Source: Mycoplasmopsis opalescens ATCC 27921 (GTDB lineage Bacteria > Bacillota_I > Bacilli_A > Mycoplasmatales > Metamycoplasmataceae). From it: DNA of 64,000 bases. A model generated the notes under the pieces. That model saw only the letters and a list, made by a program, of their open reading frames with translations, did not search any database and was not told the DNA's origin. The translations under genes and the position numbers were made by a program. The DNA lies in contig NZ_JOOB01000011.1 in the NCBI RefSeq assembly GCF_000712185.1, forward strand, positions 1-64,000. The letters run 5' to 3'. This document shows, in pieces, positions 11,063-21,553 of the stretch. Each line of letters begins with the position of its first letter. Within the stretch, counting starts at the first letter, position 1.

Positions 11063-11176
11063 AGGATGATGAATGAAACGATATAATTGAAGTAAAATTA
11101 GACTAAATTTATTTACCCTTCCAGCTTTAACTTGTTATGTTTTTCTCTCTGCCACAGCAGTTTCGTGCGCAAAAGA
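11063..11176 (+). repeat. Direct repeat, right copy, flanking the inserted gene
   Basis: Intact copy, containing the ribosome site, start and lipobox of the S41-type lipoprotein gene. Partner of 10152-10263. Confidence 0.85.
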
Positions 11177-13160
11177 AGAACTAAAAGTTACAAAGCTTAA
11201 TCATCCAGAATTAAAATTTGAAAAGGAGTATGAATTTAAAAATTTATCAGCGGAATTTAAAATTAATAATGTTAAATTAAACTCTTTTCGTGATGTATTA
11301 ACGTCTGATTTATATATTAATTTTCATGAATTTTTAACAAAGTTAAAAGGAATTTTTGATTTAAAAAAGCTTAAATTAGCATCAATTAAAGATGGTGTTT
11401 ATGAATACGACATAAATAATGAAAAAATATTTTTTAACGCCAAAACAAACCAAATTTTGATGAGCTCTACAGATGTATTTAATATTACAAAGCAATCGCA
11501 AACAACCAATTATGCACGTCAATTAAAATATTTAGAGTTCAATAATAAAAAACTTTCCGATGAGAAGTATGCAACACTAGATTTGAATAATTATGGTATG
11601 ACAATCAAAGAGATTGACAGCAATATCTTTTTACCATTTTCGATTTTTAATTTCCTATTTTTAAGTCCAAATTATTATAATATTTACTTTAATAATGATG
11701 CCTTTATTGGGACTACAACTACTGTAAATAAGGATATTTCGACACAAGAGTATAACCAGGTTATTAATAATTCACGCAGTGGCCAAGCACAAAGTGAAAA
11801 AGAAAGAGTTAATTCTTATAATTTTTTAAGATTTGTATTTGACAATTATTATGGCCTTAAAACACAATTTTTAGCTAAGAAAAAAGCTAAAAATTTTGAT
11901 GAATACTTTGCAAAAACGATTATTGATAATTCAAAAGATGAAGCTACTCCAGAGCAAGAAAAAAATCAAAGCTTGAAAGAAAGATTTTTATCAACTGATA
12001 TATATACCAATACCCGAGCTTATGAAGATTTCGTTTATAAAGAATTAAATGAGCTTCATACCTCTATTCAATCGGGTTCTTATTTCCATCCGAAAAATTA
12101 TAGATCAAACCCTTACGGTGGTTCATTAAGTCAAAAAGTTAATGATTATATTTATTATTTAAGAGAACTAAAAAGAATCCGAAATGCCTATAATGCAGGC
12201 GAAAAAGATAAAATTGTTTCATTCCATAAAGATAAGGCTATTATTTATTTAGACATTTTTAATATTGCAACTGATGAGCAATTAAAAGAAAAAGATGCAT
12301 ATAAATATGATTCATATTTATTTATGTCTAAGGCAATGGAGATGATTAAAGAACATTCTAAAGTTGAAAAAATTAATAAAATCATTTTAGATTTATCACT
12401 TAATGGTGGAGGTTCCATTGCAGCAATGGAAAAAGTTGCTGGATTTTTAACCAATAAGGATTTAAGTTTGTATTTTTATGAAACTGTTAATAAAAATTTA
12501 GGCTTTTCAAAATATCGTGTTGATGTGAACCATGATGATGTTTACGATGAAAAGGATGGATATCCAGATTACCAATGATACATTTTAAGCGGTATTAATA
12601 CTTTTAGTGCAGCAAATTTACTGACTCATATTGCTAAGTCAAATAAATTAGCCACCATAATTGGTAATAAATCAGGGGGCGGAATGTATTCGATTTTACC
12701 TATTGTTTTACCTGATGGCACTAGCTTAGAAATTAGTTCAAACAATGCATGAGTATCTTATGAAGGTAAAGAGGTTGAAAAAGAAGCTGATTTAGCTTAT
12801 ACACAAGACGGAATTGAACCTGATATCACCATTCCTTATCCAGCTTATAATCTATATGATGTTATTGACGGGTATTTAGAAAGTCAAAAAAAAGGCGATG
12901 AACTTTATCAGTTGGCCATTCGACAAATTAAAGTTAATAATTTAAAACGGGAACTAGATAATGTTAAAAAAATAGTTAATAATCTAAGCGAATTAAAGAG
13001 AAAAGAAAAAGCAAAAAAAGCTGAATTTTTAAATAGAATTGAAATACTTAACGCAAAAGATACAGATACTTTAGATCATTTAGATGAAAAAATAATAAAA
13101 GCAAAAGAACTTTTTAATGAAGTTATTATCTATTCTAAAAACCAAAACAAAAACCAATAA
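11073..13160 (+). CDS. S41-family peptidase-like lipoprotein
   Basis: A 695-residue lipoprotein (lipobox TAVSC, Cys near residue 30) with a C-terminal-processing-protease (S41) core. Residues about 425-560 show IILDLSLNGGGS, followed by a SGINTFSAANLL segment carrying the likely nucleophile Ser near residue 512, and IIGNKSGGGM. The lysine of the classical Ser-Lys dyad cannot be placed with confidence (GGGM replaces the usual GKG), so activity is uncertain. UGA-Trp codons occur in the signal peptide and at 12576. The C-terminal 85 residues form a charged coiled coil. It is the third lipoprotein of the riboswitch-led unit, separated from it by the inserted gene. Predicted role is surface proteolysis or peptide binding. 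Confidence 0.8.
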
Positions 13161-13164
13161 AAAA

Positions 13165-13196
13165 TCGTTTAACCTAATGTTAAACGGTTTTTTTGT
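13165..13196. terminator. Shared bidirectional terminator of the two converging TPP-riboswitch units
   Basis: CGTTTAAC (13166-13173) pairs with GTTAAACG (13179-13186) and is followed by T7 on the plus strand. The right arm also carries the stop codon of the p69 gene on the minus strand. Confidence 0.8.
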
Positions 13197-15006
13197 TTTT
13201 GTTATTTTTGTTCCTAAAAAGCCTGTGAAAAAGTGATTTTAGTGAAGCTAAATATTTTTTTATTATTTTATATTTTAAATTTTTAAGGTACAAAGTACCA
13301 AAAATATTAATGGCTAATATTCCAAAAGACCCTATTCAAGCATACGCTAGAGCCAATTCTGGTTTTGGATTTTTATCTTGTAAATTAGTTCAAATGCCTT
13401 TTCCTATATCTAATTTTCCTTCGGCAAAAATCGAATAAGTAATGGATGCTCTAAAGATTAATTCAAAATATAAAATAGCAAGAGAAATAAAATCAAATTT
13501 TATGCTCGGTAGGACATATTTATAAAATATTTGATTATTTGAATATCCTTGCATTCGCATATTTTCAATAATGCTTTTATCCAAATTATCTATAGCATCA
13601 GTTAATTGTTTCGAAAGTGAAGTCATTTGGTGGATACCAATAACTATAATCAATAATGATAAAGATGAATCCAAAATAAATGTAAATAAGTAGAAAAGCA
13701 CAATCGAAGGTATCAATCTTATAAAAGCATTAATGATACGATTTAAAAAAGCATATCACGTTTTATTTAAATTTAAAGCTTGAATTCTAATTGATAAAAT
13801 CGTTAAGATAACTGCAATAGTTAAAGAAACAATCGTAAATTTAGTTGATTGTCAAAGCATTAAAAATGGATTAAGGCTTTCGCTTTTTGATATGATTGAA
13901 AATTGCGAAAAGTCCGCATTCACTAGTGCTTTAAGCAAATTTTTAGTTTCGGTGGTTTCAAAAAAAGAAAATTTAGATGTTGCGAATGTAATAACTGTTA
14001 TTGTGAAAAAGAATACTAACATTACAACATAAAATACCTTTCTTCAGTTTATATGCTTTGTCAATTTAGCTATTGTTTGACTTTTATTTTTTTCATTCAA
14101 ATCTATTTCAATAGTTTTAGCTTCAAAAACAAATTTTTTTAACAAAATGTTGCTTATTTCCAATAACGATACAAAGCCCATTAATACTAATAAAGGAATG
14201 CCTAATTGTTCGATTAAAGCAATATTTTTACCAGCAGAATCTACTAAAACACCTATACCAGGCAGAGATAAAGCTCCTAAAATTGAAGCTCAGCGCATAT
14301 TACTTTCGAATGAAAATATAAATAAAGCAAAAATTCTATGTTTTGATCTTGCTCATATTTCTTTATTAAAGGCGCTAAATTTTGAGTTTCCCTGATTAAT
14401 GGAAGTATAAAAAGGATTTAAATCCATATTTTCTAGTAGTTCTATGTAGTATTTATGCAACCATAATCAAGTAAATCAAGTGTAAACTAATAATAAGGAA
14501 AGTTGATTTCTTATCGTTTTAGTAATAATTCCAATTAAAACTAATTCAGGTATCGATCTTAAAATCAGCATTGTAATTTTTACAATAAAAGCCGAATATT
14601 TATTAGTTATGACACTAAAAGATAAAATTGAGGTTAATAAAGCTAAAATAAATCCAAAAAATGTGCCTACTAAACCGAGTTTAATCGTTAATCATAAGGC
14701 TTTAATTGAATCATAAAATAAGTTAGTGAATCCATCACCCTGTGTTGTGTGCGTGCTTTTGTTAGAAAATGTAAAAAATTTTCTTAGATTTTCTCCCACT
14801 AAATTAAAGTTATCAAATCTAATTTTGCTTGCTTGGTCATAAACTAGAAAGCAAAAAAGAATGATGAAAGCAATTAAAATAAGATGTTTAAAAATTGGTT
14901 TAATTTTTCAGTCAGTATTGGCTTGATTATTGTTAATTACGCGATAAGAATGCCATTTTTTTTCAATTTTTATTCTGTTTTTTGAATTATTTTCTCGAGT
15001 TGTCAT
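13180..15006 (-). CDS. p69: p69-type transporter permease (two fused permease halves)
   Basis: Membrane component of the mycoplasma p37 ABC importer. The 608-residue protein contains two tandem permease halves of the phosphonate/thiamine-transporter type, each with several membrane segments. An EAA-like loop is visible in the second half (ENMRMQGYSNNQIFYKYVLPS), and a corresponding GALSLPGIG segment in the first. The ATG at 15006 lies inside the p29 gene (37-base overlap), implying translational coupling. The C-terminal basic tail (RNKNNKNKK) runs into the terminator hairpin. It acts with p37 and p29, and with an upstream TPP riboswitch the cargo is most likely thiamine or TPP. Confidence 0.88.
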
Positions 15007-15719
15007 TGTTCTATTTCTTTAGTTGCACAATCCAACACTATTTTTTTATCTTTTAGCGCAATTACACGATCAAAATAAGGTTTAACAAGTGATAAATCAT
15101 GAATGTTTACAATTATTGTTTTTCCGTTATTTTTTAATTTTTCCAATAAAACTAGTACTTCTTTGGCGGTATGGTTATCTAAATTAGATGTAGGTTCATC
15201 GGCTAGAATTAAATCAACTTCACGAATTAATAACTTAGCGATTTCAACCCTTTGTTGTTGGCCGCCACTTAAATCATCAACCCGATAAAAAGTTTTTTCT
15301 AAAATGTCTAGTTCTTCAAGAGTTTCAAAAATTTTTACCTTTTGCTGTTTAGTTAAAATTCCAAATATTTTAAAGATAAAATTTTTATAATCAATAAATG
15401 CTCTTTGAACATTTGTATAAACATCATCAGCCGAAACTAAATTTGGTTTTTGAGTTAAAAATCCAATTTTTTTAATAATTTTTTTTCATTCTTTTTTGCC
15501 TATAGCACAGATATTTTGGCCAAAAATGTTTATGCTTCCATTTTGTAATTTAATCGCTTTAACTAATGATTTAAACAAAGTGCTTTTTCCCACTCCACTT
15601 GGGCCAATAATAGCGATCATTTCTGATTTGTTCACATCAAAAGAGATATCTTCCAATGTTGGAAAAACATCATTTTTATATTTAATTGTTGCGTTTTTGA
15701 TTTCGATAATTTTCTCCAT
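14970..15719 (-). CDS. p29: p29-type ABC transporter ATP-binding protein
   Basis: Cytoplasmic ATPase that powers the p37/p69 importer. The 249-residue protein has Walker A GPSGVGKST (about residue 39), a Q-loop (FLTQKPNLVS), the signature LSGGQQQR, Walker B LILADEPTS and an H-loop (NIHDLSLV). UGA-Trp at 15488-15486 falls just before the Q-loop. It starts 7 bp after the p37 stop and overlaps p69 by 37 bases, so the three genes form one operon. Confidence 0.92.
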
Positions 15720-15726
15720 ATTGCCC

Positions 15727-17085
15727 TTAAATAGTTACTTCTGGAATATCATTTACTAAATCTTGTGTTGTTTCAGCTTGTTTTTGCAGTAGAACAAATT
15801 TTTTAAATAAATCATCATTTATGGCTGTAAATTTATTATACCCTGAATAGATACCATAGGTATTTTCTTCTAAAGTTAGAGATTGAAGGGCTTTTGAGAT
15901 TAATTCTGATTGTGTTTTTGATAATCCACTACGGCCTAAAGCTACATTATAACCAGCAGGGTTTGTAAAAGTTAAAACTCTAATTACTTCATTGTTTGGA
16001 TCATCATAACTTTTGCCTTCTTGGAAGCCATCAGGTTGATAATTTTTTTCGCCTTTTTTACTTTCACTAAAGTTGTATACGCCTTCATCATCAAAACCAA
16101 TGGCAGGCTTAATAGGGTTGTTGCCTTTAGTGGCTTTTCCTAATTGTTCTTTAACCTTTATGCCCTTAACTATGAAAGGGTTGTCACTGGCAAACAAATC
16201 ATTAATTTCTTTAATTGATTTTTTAAAATGTCTAGCTAGTAAAGCGACTTGGTATTTATATTTTCCTGAGCTAGTGTTTTTTTCAAATACGATACCATGA
16301 CTGATGAATTTGTCAAAATCCTTAGTCTCCCAATCTTTAATTATTTGATCTCTTTTTGCTTTATTTCCTGCAATATAAATTGCTCCACGGTATACGTAGC
16401 TAAGTTTATTTTCTTGATAAAAGTCGGTGTATTTTGAGCCGTCAAAATGTAATTTATTTTCTTCAACAGCCTTATATCATTCTGGGTATTCGTATCCAGT
16501 ATTTTTATGTCAAATTTCATTATTTTTTTCTGCTTGGATACGGTACTTATCTGTTGCTAATCCGTCTGTATAATAGTCGTTATCGTCATTTTGTCATTTA
16601 AATTTTAATGTAGCAGTTTGTGCAATTTTTCTAATATGATCATTATTTTGGTATTCTCCATTTGCGTTTAAATAATTAGCATAATATGTGGTGTAATTAG
16701 CTATATAAATATCATTATCTTTATTATTGCTACGTAATCGATTAAAGTAGTTGCCTTTATCCTTATCAACTCGGATATTAAATTTAACATCTGGTAAATC
16801 TTTTGTTAACTCATTTTGCTTTTTAAGTTCATTAAATCTTTTTGATAATAAAGCCAAAAAATTAGTTTCAATTTCTAATTGTTTTTGGCCATTTTCAGCT
16901 TTAAATCCTGGATTTATATCATAATTAATTATTGTTATCTTATTATCTCATTTTCCAGCGACAAATTCTTTGGTTCCGGGTCCATTAGTGCCCTTTTTTA
17001 CTTTAGAGCAACTTAATCCGAAAAAAACAACTGATGAAGTCGTTAAAATACATGATGATAATATTATTTTCTTTTTTAAATTCAT
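15727..17085 (-). CDS. p37: p37/Cypl-type thiamine (TPP)-binding lipoprotein
   Basis: Extracytoplasmic substrate-binding component of the p37/p29/p69 importer. The 452-residue protein has a basic N-terminus and lipobox FGLSC with Cys near residue 26, followed by a periplasmic-binding-protein-like body (KITIINYDINPGF, IYIANYTTYYANYL, AIYIAGNKAKRDQII). The M. hyorhinis homologue Cypl is known to bind TPP, and the TPP riboswitch directly upstream supports the same cargo here. ATG 17085 follows AAAGGATT, which is paired in the riboswitch hairpin. First gene of a three-gene operon. Confidence 0.88.
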
Positions 17086-17186
17086 TTTAATCCTTTCGAC
17101 AAGGGATTAAAAATGTTGCTAGCCACGCATGAATTACCATGATCTGCTAATAGGTATAATCTCAGCCATAATTGGGCACCCTTGTC
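17083..17186 (-). promoter_or_regulatory. TPP riboswitch (THI-box) upstream of p37 operon
   Basis: On the minus strand, P1 strands GACAAGGG (17186-17179) and CCCTTGTC (17105-17098) enclose the conserved GGCTGAGA, ACC, CAGATC and GGTAAT...GCG elements. Much of the core is identical to the riboswitch at 5465. The expression platform differs: TTTTAATCC pairs with GGATTAAAA, burying the ribosome site and touching the p37 start codon, so control is probably translational. As in the other switch, the 3' P1 strand lies between the two hairpin arms. Confidence 0.9.
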
Positions 17187-17192
17187 TATTTA

Positions 17193-17198
17193 ATTATA
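17193..17198 (-). promoter_or_regulatory. -10 box for the p37 operon
   Basis: TATAAT on the minus strand, six bases before the first P1 strand of the riboswitch, matching the spacing at the plus-strand riboswitch. Confidence 0.65.
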
Positions 17199-17377
17199 AT
17201 TAATTACTAATTAATTTTTAATACAAAGATGCTAAAAAAATAAAAAACTTGGTTTTTTTGTTTATTTTTAATAGAAATATGCTTTTTATTCGCTAGATTA
17301 TAATAAATGGAGTTAAAAGTGTTTTATAATAAAGTTGCGAATATATAAAAGTGAAATGATAAACAAAGGAGAAAAAA

Positions 17378-18424
17378 ATGAAAAAAATTTTTTTAAGTTT
17401 GTTAGCTCCAACTATTTTAGTTCCAGCTATTGCAGTTAGTTGCAAAGATCCTAACCAAGGTGGTGGATCTCACGTTGATGAAGATAATCTTTCAAATATT
17501 AAAAAAGAATTAAAACAAACAATCGAAGAATATAAAACAATGTTATTATCATACCGAACTAACTTTTTATATAAAAACTCATCACTTAAGCAAATTGATG
17601 AAAAAAGTAGTAATAAAGCAATTTTAGAGAAATTTATTAATGAATTTTTTGTCAATATTGTTTCAGAAAAGATTTTAGAAATGTCTGGTAAAACTGATGA
17701 CTTATTATCTGATTTACAAAAATTTTATAATGCCAATAAGACAAATGAATTTTTACATAAATTACACGAACCTGTTGAACACACGGTTGAACACGCAATT
17801 GACGCTATTAAACAATTTAAGGCTAATACGGATAATTTTAACAACTTTCTAAACGAACAAACTGAACATAAAAGTTTAGTGCTTTATAAAATCTACAAAT
17901 CTATGTTTGAACAAAATAAAGTGCTCGAAAAAAGTAAAATAGCGCAATCATTAACATCAGATTATCAAACTATTTCAAATGCTATCGCTAACACAGATGA
18001 AAGAATTTGAAAAGTGCGTAAAATGGTTGATTTAGATAATGACCATCATCTAGATAATGGTGATGATAATAAGAATAATCATGGTCATGCACATTCACAT
18101 GCAACAGCAAATATTGTTCTAGAAATTTTAAATTATGTGTATACACTACAAGCTAAATATAAAGATAGTTATTCACAAGAAAAAGCTAACTTAGAAAAAA
18201 TCGCTACAGACGAGAACAAAGGTAAACAATTTATAGCTAAATTTGATAAGCTAATGAATATTGATTTAAGTGAAAATAGTGAATATTACAAATATGTAAT
18301 TAGTGCAAGAAGCGAGGCGATTGCTTTAATTGAAAAATTAAAATTAATGGCTAAACATGAACAAATTGATGTTGCCGCTACATTTCCCCCTGTTAAATTA
18401 GCAGACGGAAGCGAAATTAAATAA
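17378..18424 (+). CDS. Hypothetical lipoprotein with His-rich segment
   Basis: Family not recognised. 348 residues; signal peptide with lipobox IAVSC (Cys near residue 22), then a long mostly helical, charged body. A His/Asp/Asn-rich stretch around residues 217-238 (HHLDN, then NHGHAHSHA) resembles metal-binding loops of zinc or nickel-handling proteins, and VEHTVEHAI lies near residue 135. UGA-Trp at 18008. Strong AAAGGAG site, own upstream region and a good downstream terminator indicate a single-gene unit. A role in extracellular metal binding is inference from composition only. Confidence 0.8.
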
Positions 18425-18429
18425 AAAAT

Positions 18430-18454
18430 GAACCAGCATTATGGTTCTTTTTTT
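18430..18454 (+). terminator. Terminator after the His-rich lipoprotein
   Basis: GAACCA (18430-18435) pairs with TGGTTC (18442-18447), followed by a T8 run. Confidence 0.85.
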
Positions 18455-18455
18455 A

Positions 18456-18707
18456 TCAAAAACGCAGTACTATAGTGTTTTAAGAAACAAAAAAATAAAA
18501 TTTTATAAAAATAAAAAAATATCAAATTTCATATTTTTTCAAAATACGGGTTTGAAATAATGTTCTCAATTTTTATTAAAAGTTACAACCGAAAAATATA
18601 AAAATAAAAACTGTTCTTTAGGCAAAAATACATAATTTTTTATAATTAAAATCATTATTATTTTTATATCAATATATAATTATCTTATACCGATAACAAG
18701 GAGAGTT
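18456..18707 (+). promoter_or_regulatory. Upstream region of the M42 pair (252 bp)
   Basis: Very A/T-rich gap without a gene. It starts with a CTGT-type element (18457-18482) and ends with CTTATACCGATAACAAGGAG at the start of copy 1. A promoter is expected but no clear -10 stands out. Confidence 0.4.
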
Positions 18708-19793
18708 ATGATAGTAGATAAGGAAATAATTTTTAAGAAATTAAAAGAATATATGGAGATTGAAGGAATCTCGAGATACGAAGAAAAGGTTGCCCAAAAA
18801 ATCAAAGATAACACATTTAATGAAAAATTAAATTATGCATACGATAATCTCGGTTCATTAATCGTAACTAAAAAAGATTGTCTTACAGGTCCTAAGATTT
18901 TAATTTCTGCGCATATGGATGAAGTTGGTTATAGCGTCTTAGAAATTTTAGACAATGGACAAATCACTGTAATGCCTGTAGGGGGCATTTGGCCGAACAC
19001 TATAATAGGTACTAAAGCTAAATTAATTACTGCAGATAATAAGGAATTTTATGGTGTTTTTGGACACACTTCATATCATATTTTAGAAGCAGAAAAAGAA
19101 AACAAGGCCGTTCAAACGAAAGAGTTATTTGTTGATTTTGGTTTTAGTAATAAAGCTGAAGCGGAAGCTCAAGGAATAGAACCTGGCAATATTATTTTGC
19201 TTCATGGCGAGGTTTTTAGATTTCATAATAAAGATTTGGTTGCGGGCAAGGCGATGGATAACCGCGCTGGTGTAACTGTTTTAGATTGCTTAATTAATAA
19301 TTTGAAAGAAGAAAATTTAAAGTGTCAACCTTATTTTGTTGGCACTGTGCAAGAAGAAGTGGGTACTCGGGGAGCAAAAACAGCAGTATCGTTAATTGAG
19401 CCTCAAATCGCGATTGCAATTGATACTACTGCTTCTCATGATACTTATCAAGCTATTAGTGGCAGACAAAAATTAGGTGATGGTGTCGCCATTCGTGTCC
19501 AAGATCGAGGGACAATGATGGATCCTAAATTAGTTGAAATTTTAATGGATTTAGGCAGAAAAAATAATATAAAAATCTATAAATTCGTCGCCCAAGGTGG
19601 CGGAACAGATGCAGCAGAATTACAATATGGAAAAGGTGGAGTAGCCACTGTAACGATATCAATACCACAAAGATATTTACATTCTCCTTTAGGTGTTTGT
19701 GACTTAAATGATTTACAAGCGGTAATTAATTTACTCACAGAATTTTTAAAATTCATGAATGAAGAAGAATATAAAAAAATAACATACAAATAA
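18708..19793 (+). CDS. M42-family metallo-aminopeptidase (copy 1)
   Basis: Dinuclear-metal aminopeptidase of the glutamyl-aminopeptidase/FrvX/PepA-like M42 family, predicted to trim peptides in the cytoplasm. 361 residues with the family landmarks: AHMDEVG (metal His and general Asp), AMDNRAG (bridging Asp), VQEEVGTRGA (catalytic Glu pair), AIDTTASHD and the late metal His in RYLHSP. Start ATG 18708 follows AAGGAG. It has a 283-bp upstream gap with A/T-rich promoter-like sequence. A paralogue follows 72 bp downstream. Its Trp is UGG (GGIWPN) where the paralogue uses UGA. Confidence 0.93.
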   Translation: MIVDKEIIFKKLKEYMEIEGISRYEEKVAQKIKDNTFNEKLNYAYDNLGSLIVTKKDCLTGPKILISAHMDEVGYSVLEILDNGQITVMPVGGIWPNTIIGTKAKLITADNKEFYGVFGHTSYHILEAEKENKAVQTKELFVDFGFSNKAEAEAQGIEPGNIILLHGEVFRFHNKDLVAGKAMDNRAGVTVLDCLINNLKEENLKCQPYFVGTVQEEVGTRGAKTAVSLIEPQIAIAIDTTASHDTYQAISGRQKLGDGVAIRVQDRGTMMDPKLVEILMDLGRKNNIKIYKFVAQGGGTDAAELQYGKGGVATVTISIPQRYLHSPLGVCDLNDLQAVINLLTEFLKFMNEEEYKKITYK

Positions 19794-19809
19794 AATAAAA
19801 AAAATATTT

Positions 19810-19836
19810 GTGTCCAAAAAGACTGCACTACAGACT
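19810..19836 (+). repeat. Intergenic CTGT-type motif (see findings) between the M42 genes
   Basis: TCCAAAAAGACTGCACTACAG in the 72-bp gap between the tandem M42 genes. Confidence 0.4.
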
Positions 19837-19865
19837 AATTTGACACAAGAAAGGTAGAAAAAATT

Positions 19866-20948
19866 ATGCATAATAGAGAAAAATTATTTACTAAACTTAA
19901 AGAATATATGGAAATCGATGCTGTTTCTCGTTATGAAGAAAAAGTTGTGGAATCACTAAAAAAGAATACAGCTAATGCTAATGTTTTATATGCTCGCGAT
20001 GGAATGGGATCATTAATCATAACTAAAAAAGACCATAATAATGGGCCAAAAATTATGCTAGCTGCACATATGGATGAAGTTGGTTTTTCAGTGCTAGATA
20101 TTCTTGATAATGGTCAATTAAGAGTTGCTTCTATTGGCGGAATTTGACCTAATGCATTTGTGGGAACAAAAGCAAAATTACTTACCTCACAAGGCAAAGA
20201 GTTTTTAGGAATTTTTGGACATACATCTATACATATTTTAGAAAAAGAAAAAGTTGATAAAGCAGTTTCTATGAAAGATTTATTTGTAGATTGTGGATTT
20301 AAAAATAAAGAAGAAGCTGAAAAATTAGGTGTTGAAATAGGCGATGTTATTTATGTATCAGGTGAAACAATTAGACTATTTAATCCGGATTTAGTAGCTG
20401 GTAAAGCGATGGATAACCGTGCTGGTGTAATGATTTTAGACGAAATCATTAACCGTTTAGCTAATGAAAAACTTCCTAACCAACCTTATTTTGTTGGTAC
20501 AGTACAAGAAGAGGTTGGATGCAGAGGAGCTAAAACTGCAATTTCAATTATAGAACCAGATATTGCTTTTGCAATCGACACCGGTGCATCTCATGATACT
20601 TATGGAGCAATTAAAGGTGTTCCAAAACTTGGCGGAGGCGTTGCAATTAATATGCAGGATTCGGGCACAATGATGGATCCTAAATTAGTTAAAGTAATAA
20701 CTGAACTTGCCAAAAAATATGATATTAAATTATATAAATATGTTGCCCAAGGTGGCGGAACAGATGCTGCTCAATTGCAATACGGAAAAGGTGGCGTGCC
20801 TACAATAGGTATTTCTATTCCACAACGTTATCTTCACTCGCCTTTAGGTGTTTGTTCACTTTTCGATATGGAAGAAATAATTCGCTTAATGGTAGAATTC
20901 TTAAAGTTTTTTGATCAAAAAGCTCTTGAAGCTATTAAATATAAATAA
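19866..20948 (+). CDS. M42-family metallo-aminopeptidase (copy 2)
   Basis: Tandem paralogue of the preceding gene, 360 residues, continuous when UGA at 20145 (GGIWPN) is read as Trp. All metal and catalytic motifs are kept (AHMDEVG, AMDNRAG, VQEEVGCRGA, AIDTGASHD, RYLHSP). Start ATG 19866 follows an AGAAAGG site. Conservation is high along the whole length, indicating gene duplication; specificity may differ between copies. A strong terminator follows. Confidence 0.93.
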
Positions 20949-20957
20949 TAATAATTA

Positions 20958-20990
20958 AAAAATATAGCTATGGCGGCTATATTTTTATAA
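20958..20990 (+). terminator. Terminator after the M42 pair
   Basis: AAAAATATAGC (20958-20968) pairs with GCTATATTTTT (20976-20986). Confidence 0.8.
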
Positions 20991-21057
20991 TTTATGTTGC
21001 ATAACAAAATAGGAAAAAAATAGAATTTTGGCATTTTGATTTAGTTAAAATGAGATT

Positions 21058-21513
21058 ATGCAAAAAAAATCAAAAAATCAAGCTAATGATTTACCATTAG
21101 TTAAACCAATATTACTAAAAAGTGGATTTACTAAAGCAATCAAGGGAGGATTGCTAAATTCCGATGTTGTTATCGCTGTGGCAACCGATGAACAATATGT
21201 ATATTTTATTGAAGCACACGATAAAAATACCCAAGAAACCTGTAAAGATATCCAACTAGAATACTTAAACGAAGATAAGCCATATGGCTTGCATAAGTAT
21301 GTTTATGTTAATTCTTTGAAAATTTTTAAAATGCTTGCTAAAGATTTAAAAACTCAAGTCTCTGTTGATTTTGATGTGAAGAAAAATAGTGCTATATTAG
21401 ATTATCAAAGTCAGCTATCATTAGTTAGACATATATCTGAAAGGTTAAATGACGATATGAATCTGCCTAAATTAGTCTATTTAAAGCGAAGCAACGCTAA
21501 TTTAAGAAGTTAA
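21058..21513 (+). CDS. Conserved-looking hypothetical protein
   Basis: A 151-residue soluble protein that I do not recognise. No signal peptide or membrane segment. The N-terminal half (KSGFTKAIKGG, VVIAVATDEQYVYFIEAHDK) looks like a small beta-rich domain and the C-terminus is helical and basic. It has its own short upstream region and ends at a hairpin shared with the converging degV gene. The function is open. Confidence 0.7.
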   Translation: MQKKSKNQANDLPLVKPILLKSGFTKAIKGGLLNSDVVIAVATDEQYVYFIEAHDKNTQETCKDIQLEYLNEDKPYGLHKYVYVNSLKIFKMLAKDLKTQVSVDFDVKKNSAILDYQSQLSLVRHISERLNDDMNLPKLVYLKRSNANLRS

Positions 21514-21542
21514 AAAAATAAAAAACGGAAGTATATTCCGTA
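21510..21542. terminator. Bidirectional terminator between the hypothetical gene and degV
   Basis: ACGGAA (21525-21530) pairs with TTCCGT (21536-21541). On the minus strand it is followed by T6-A-T7, a strong tail for degV; the plus-strand tail is weaker. Confidence 0.7.
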
Positions 21543-21553
21543 TTATTTATATA

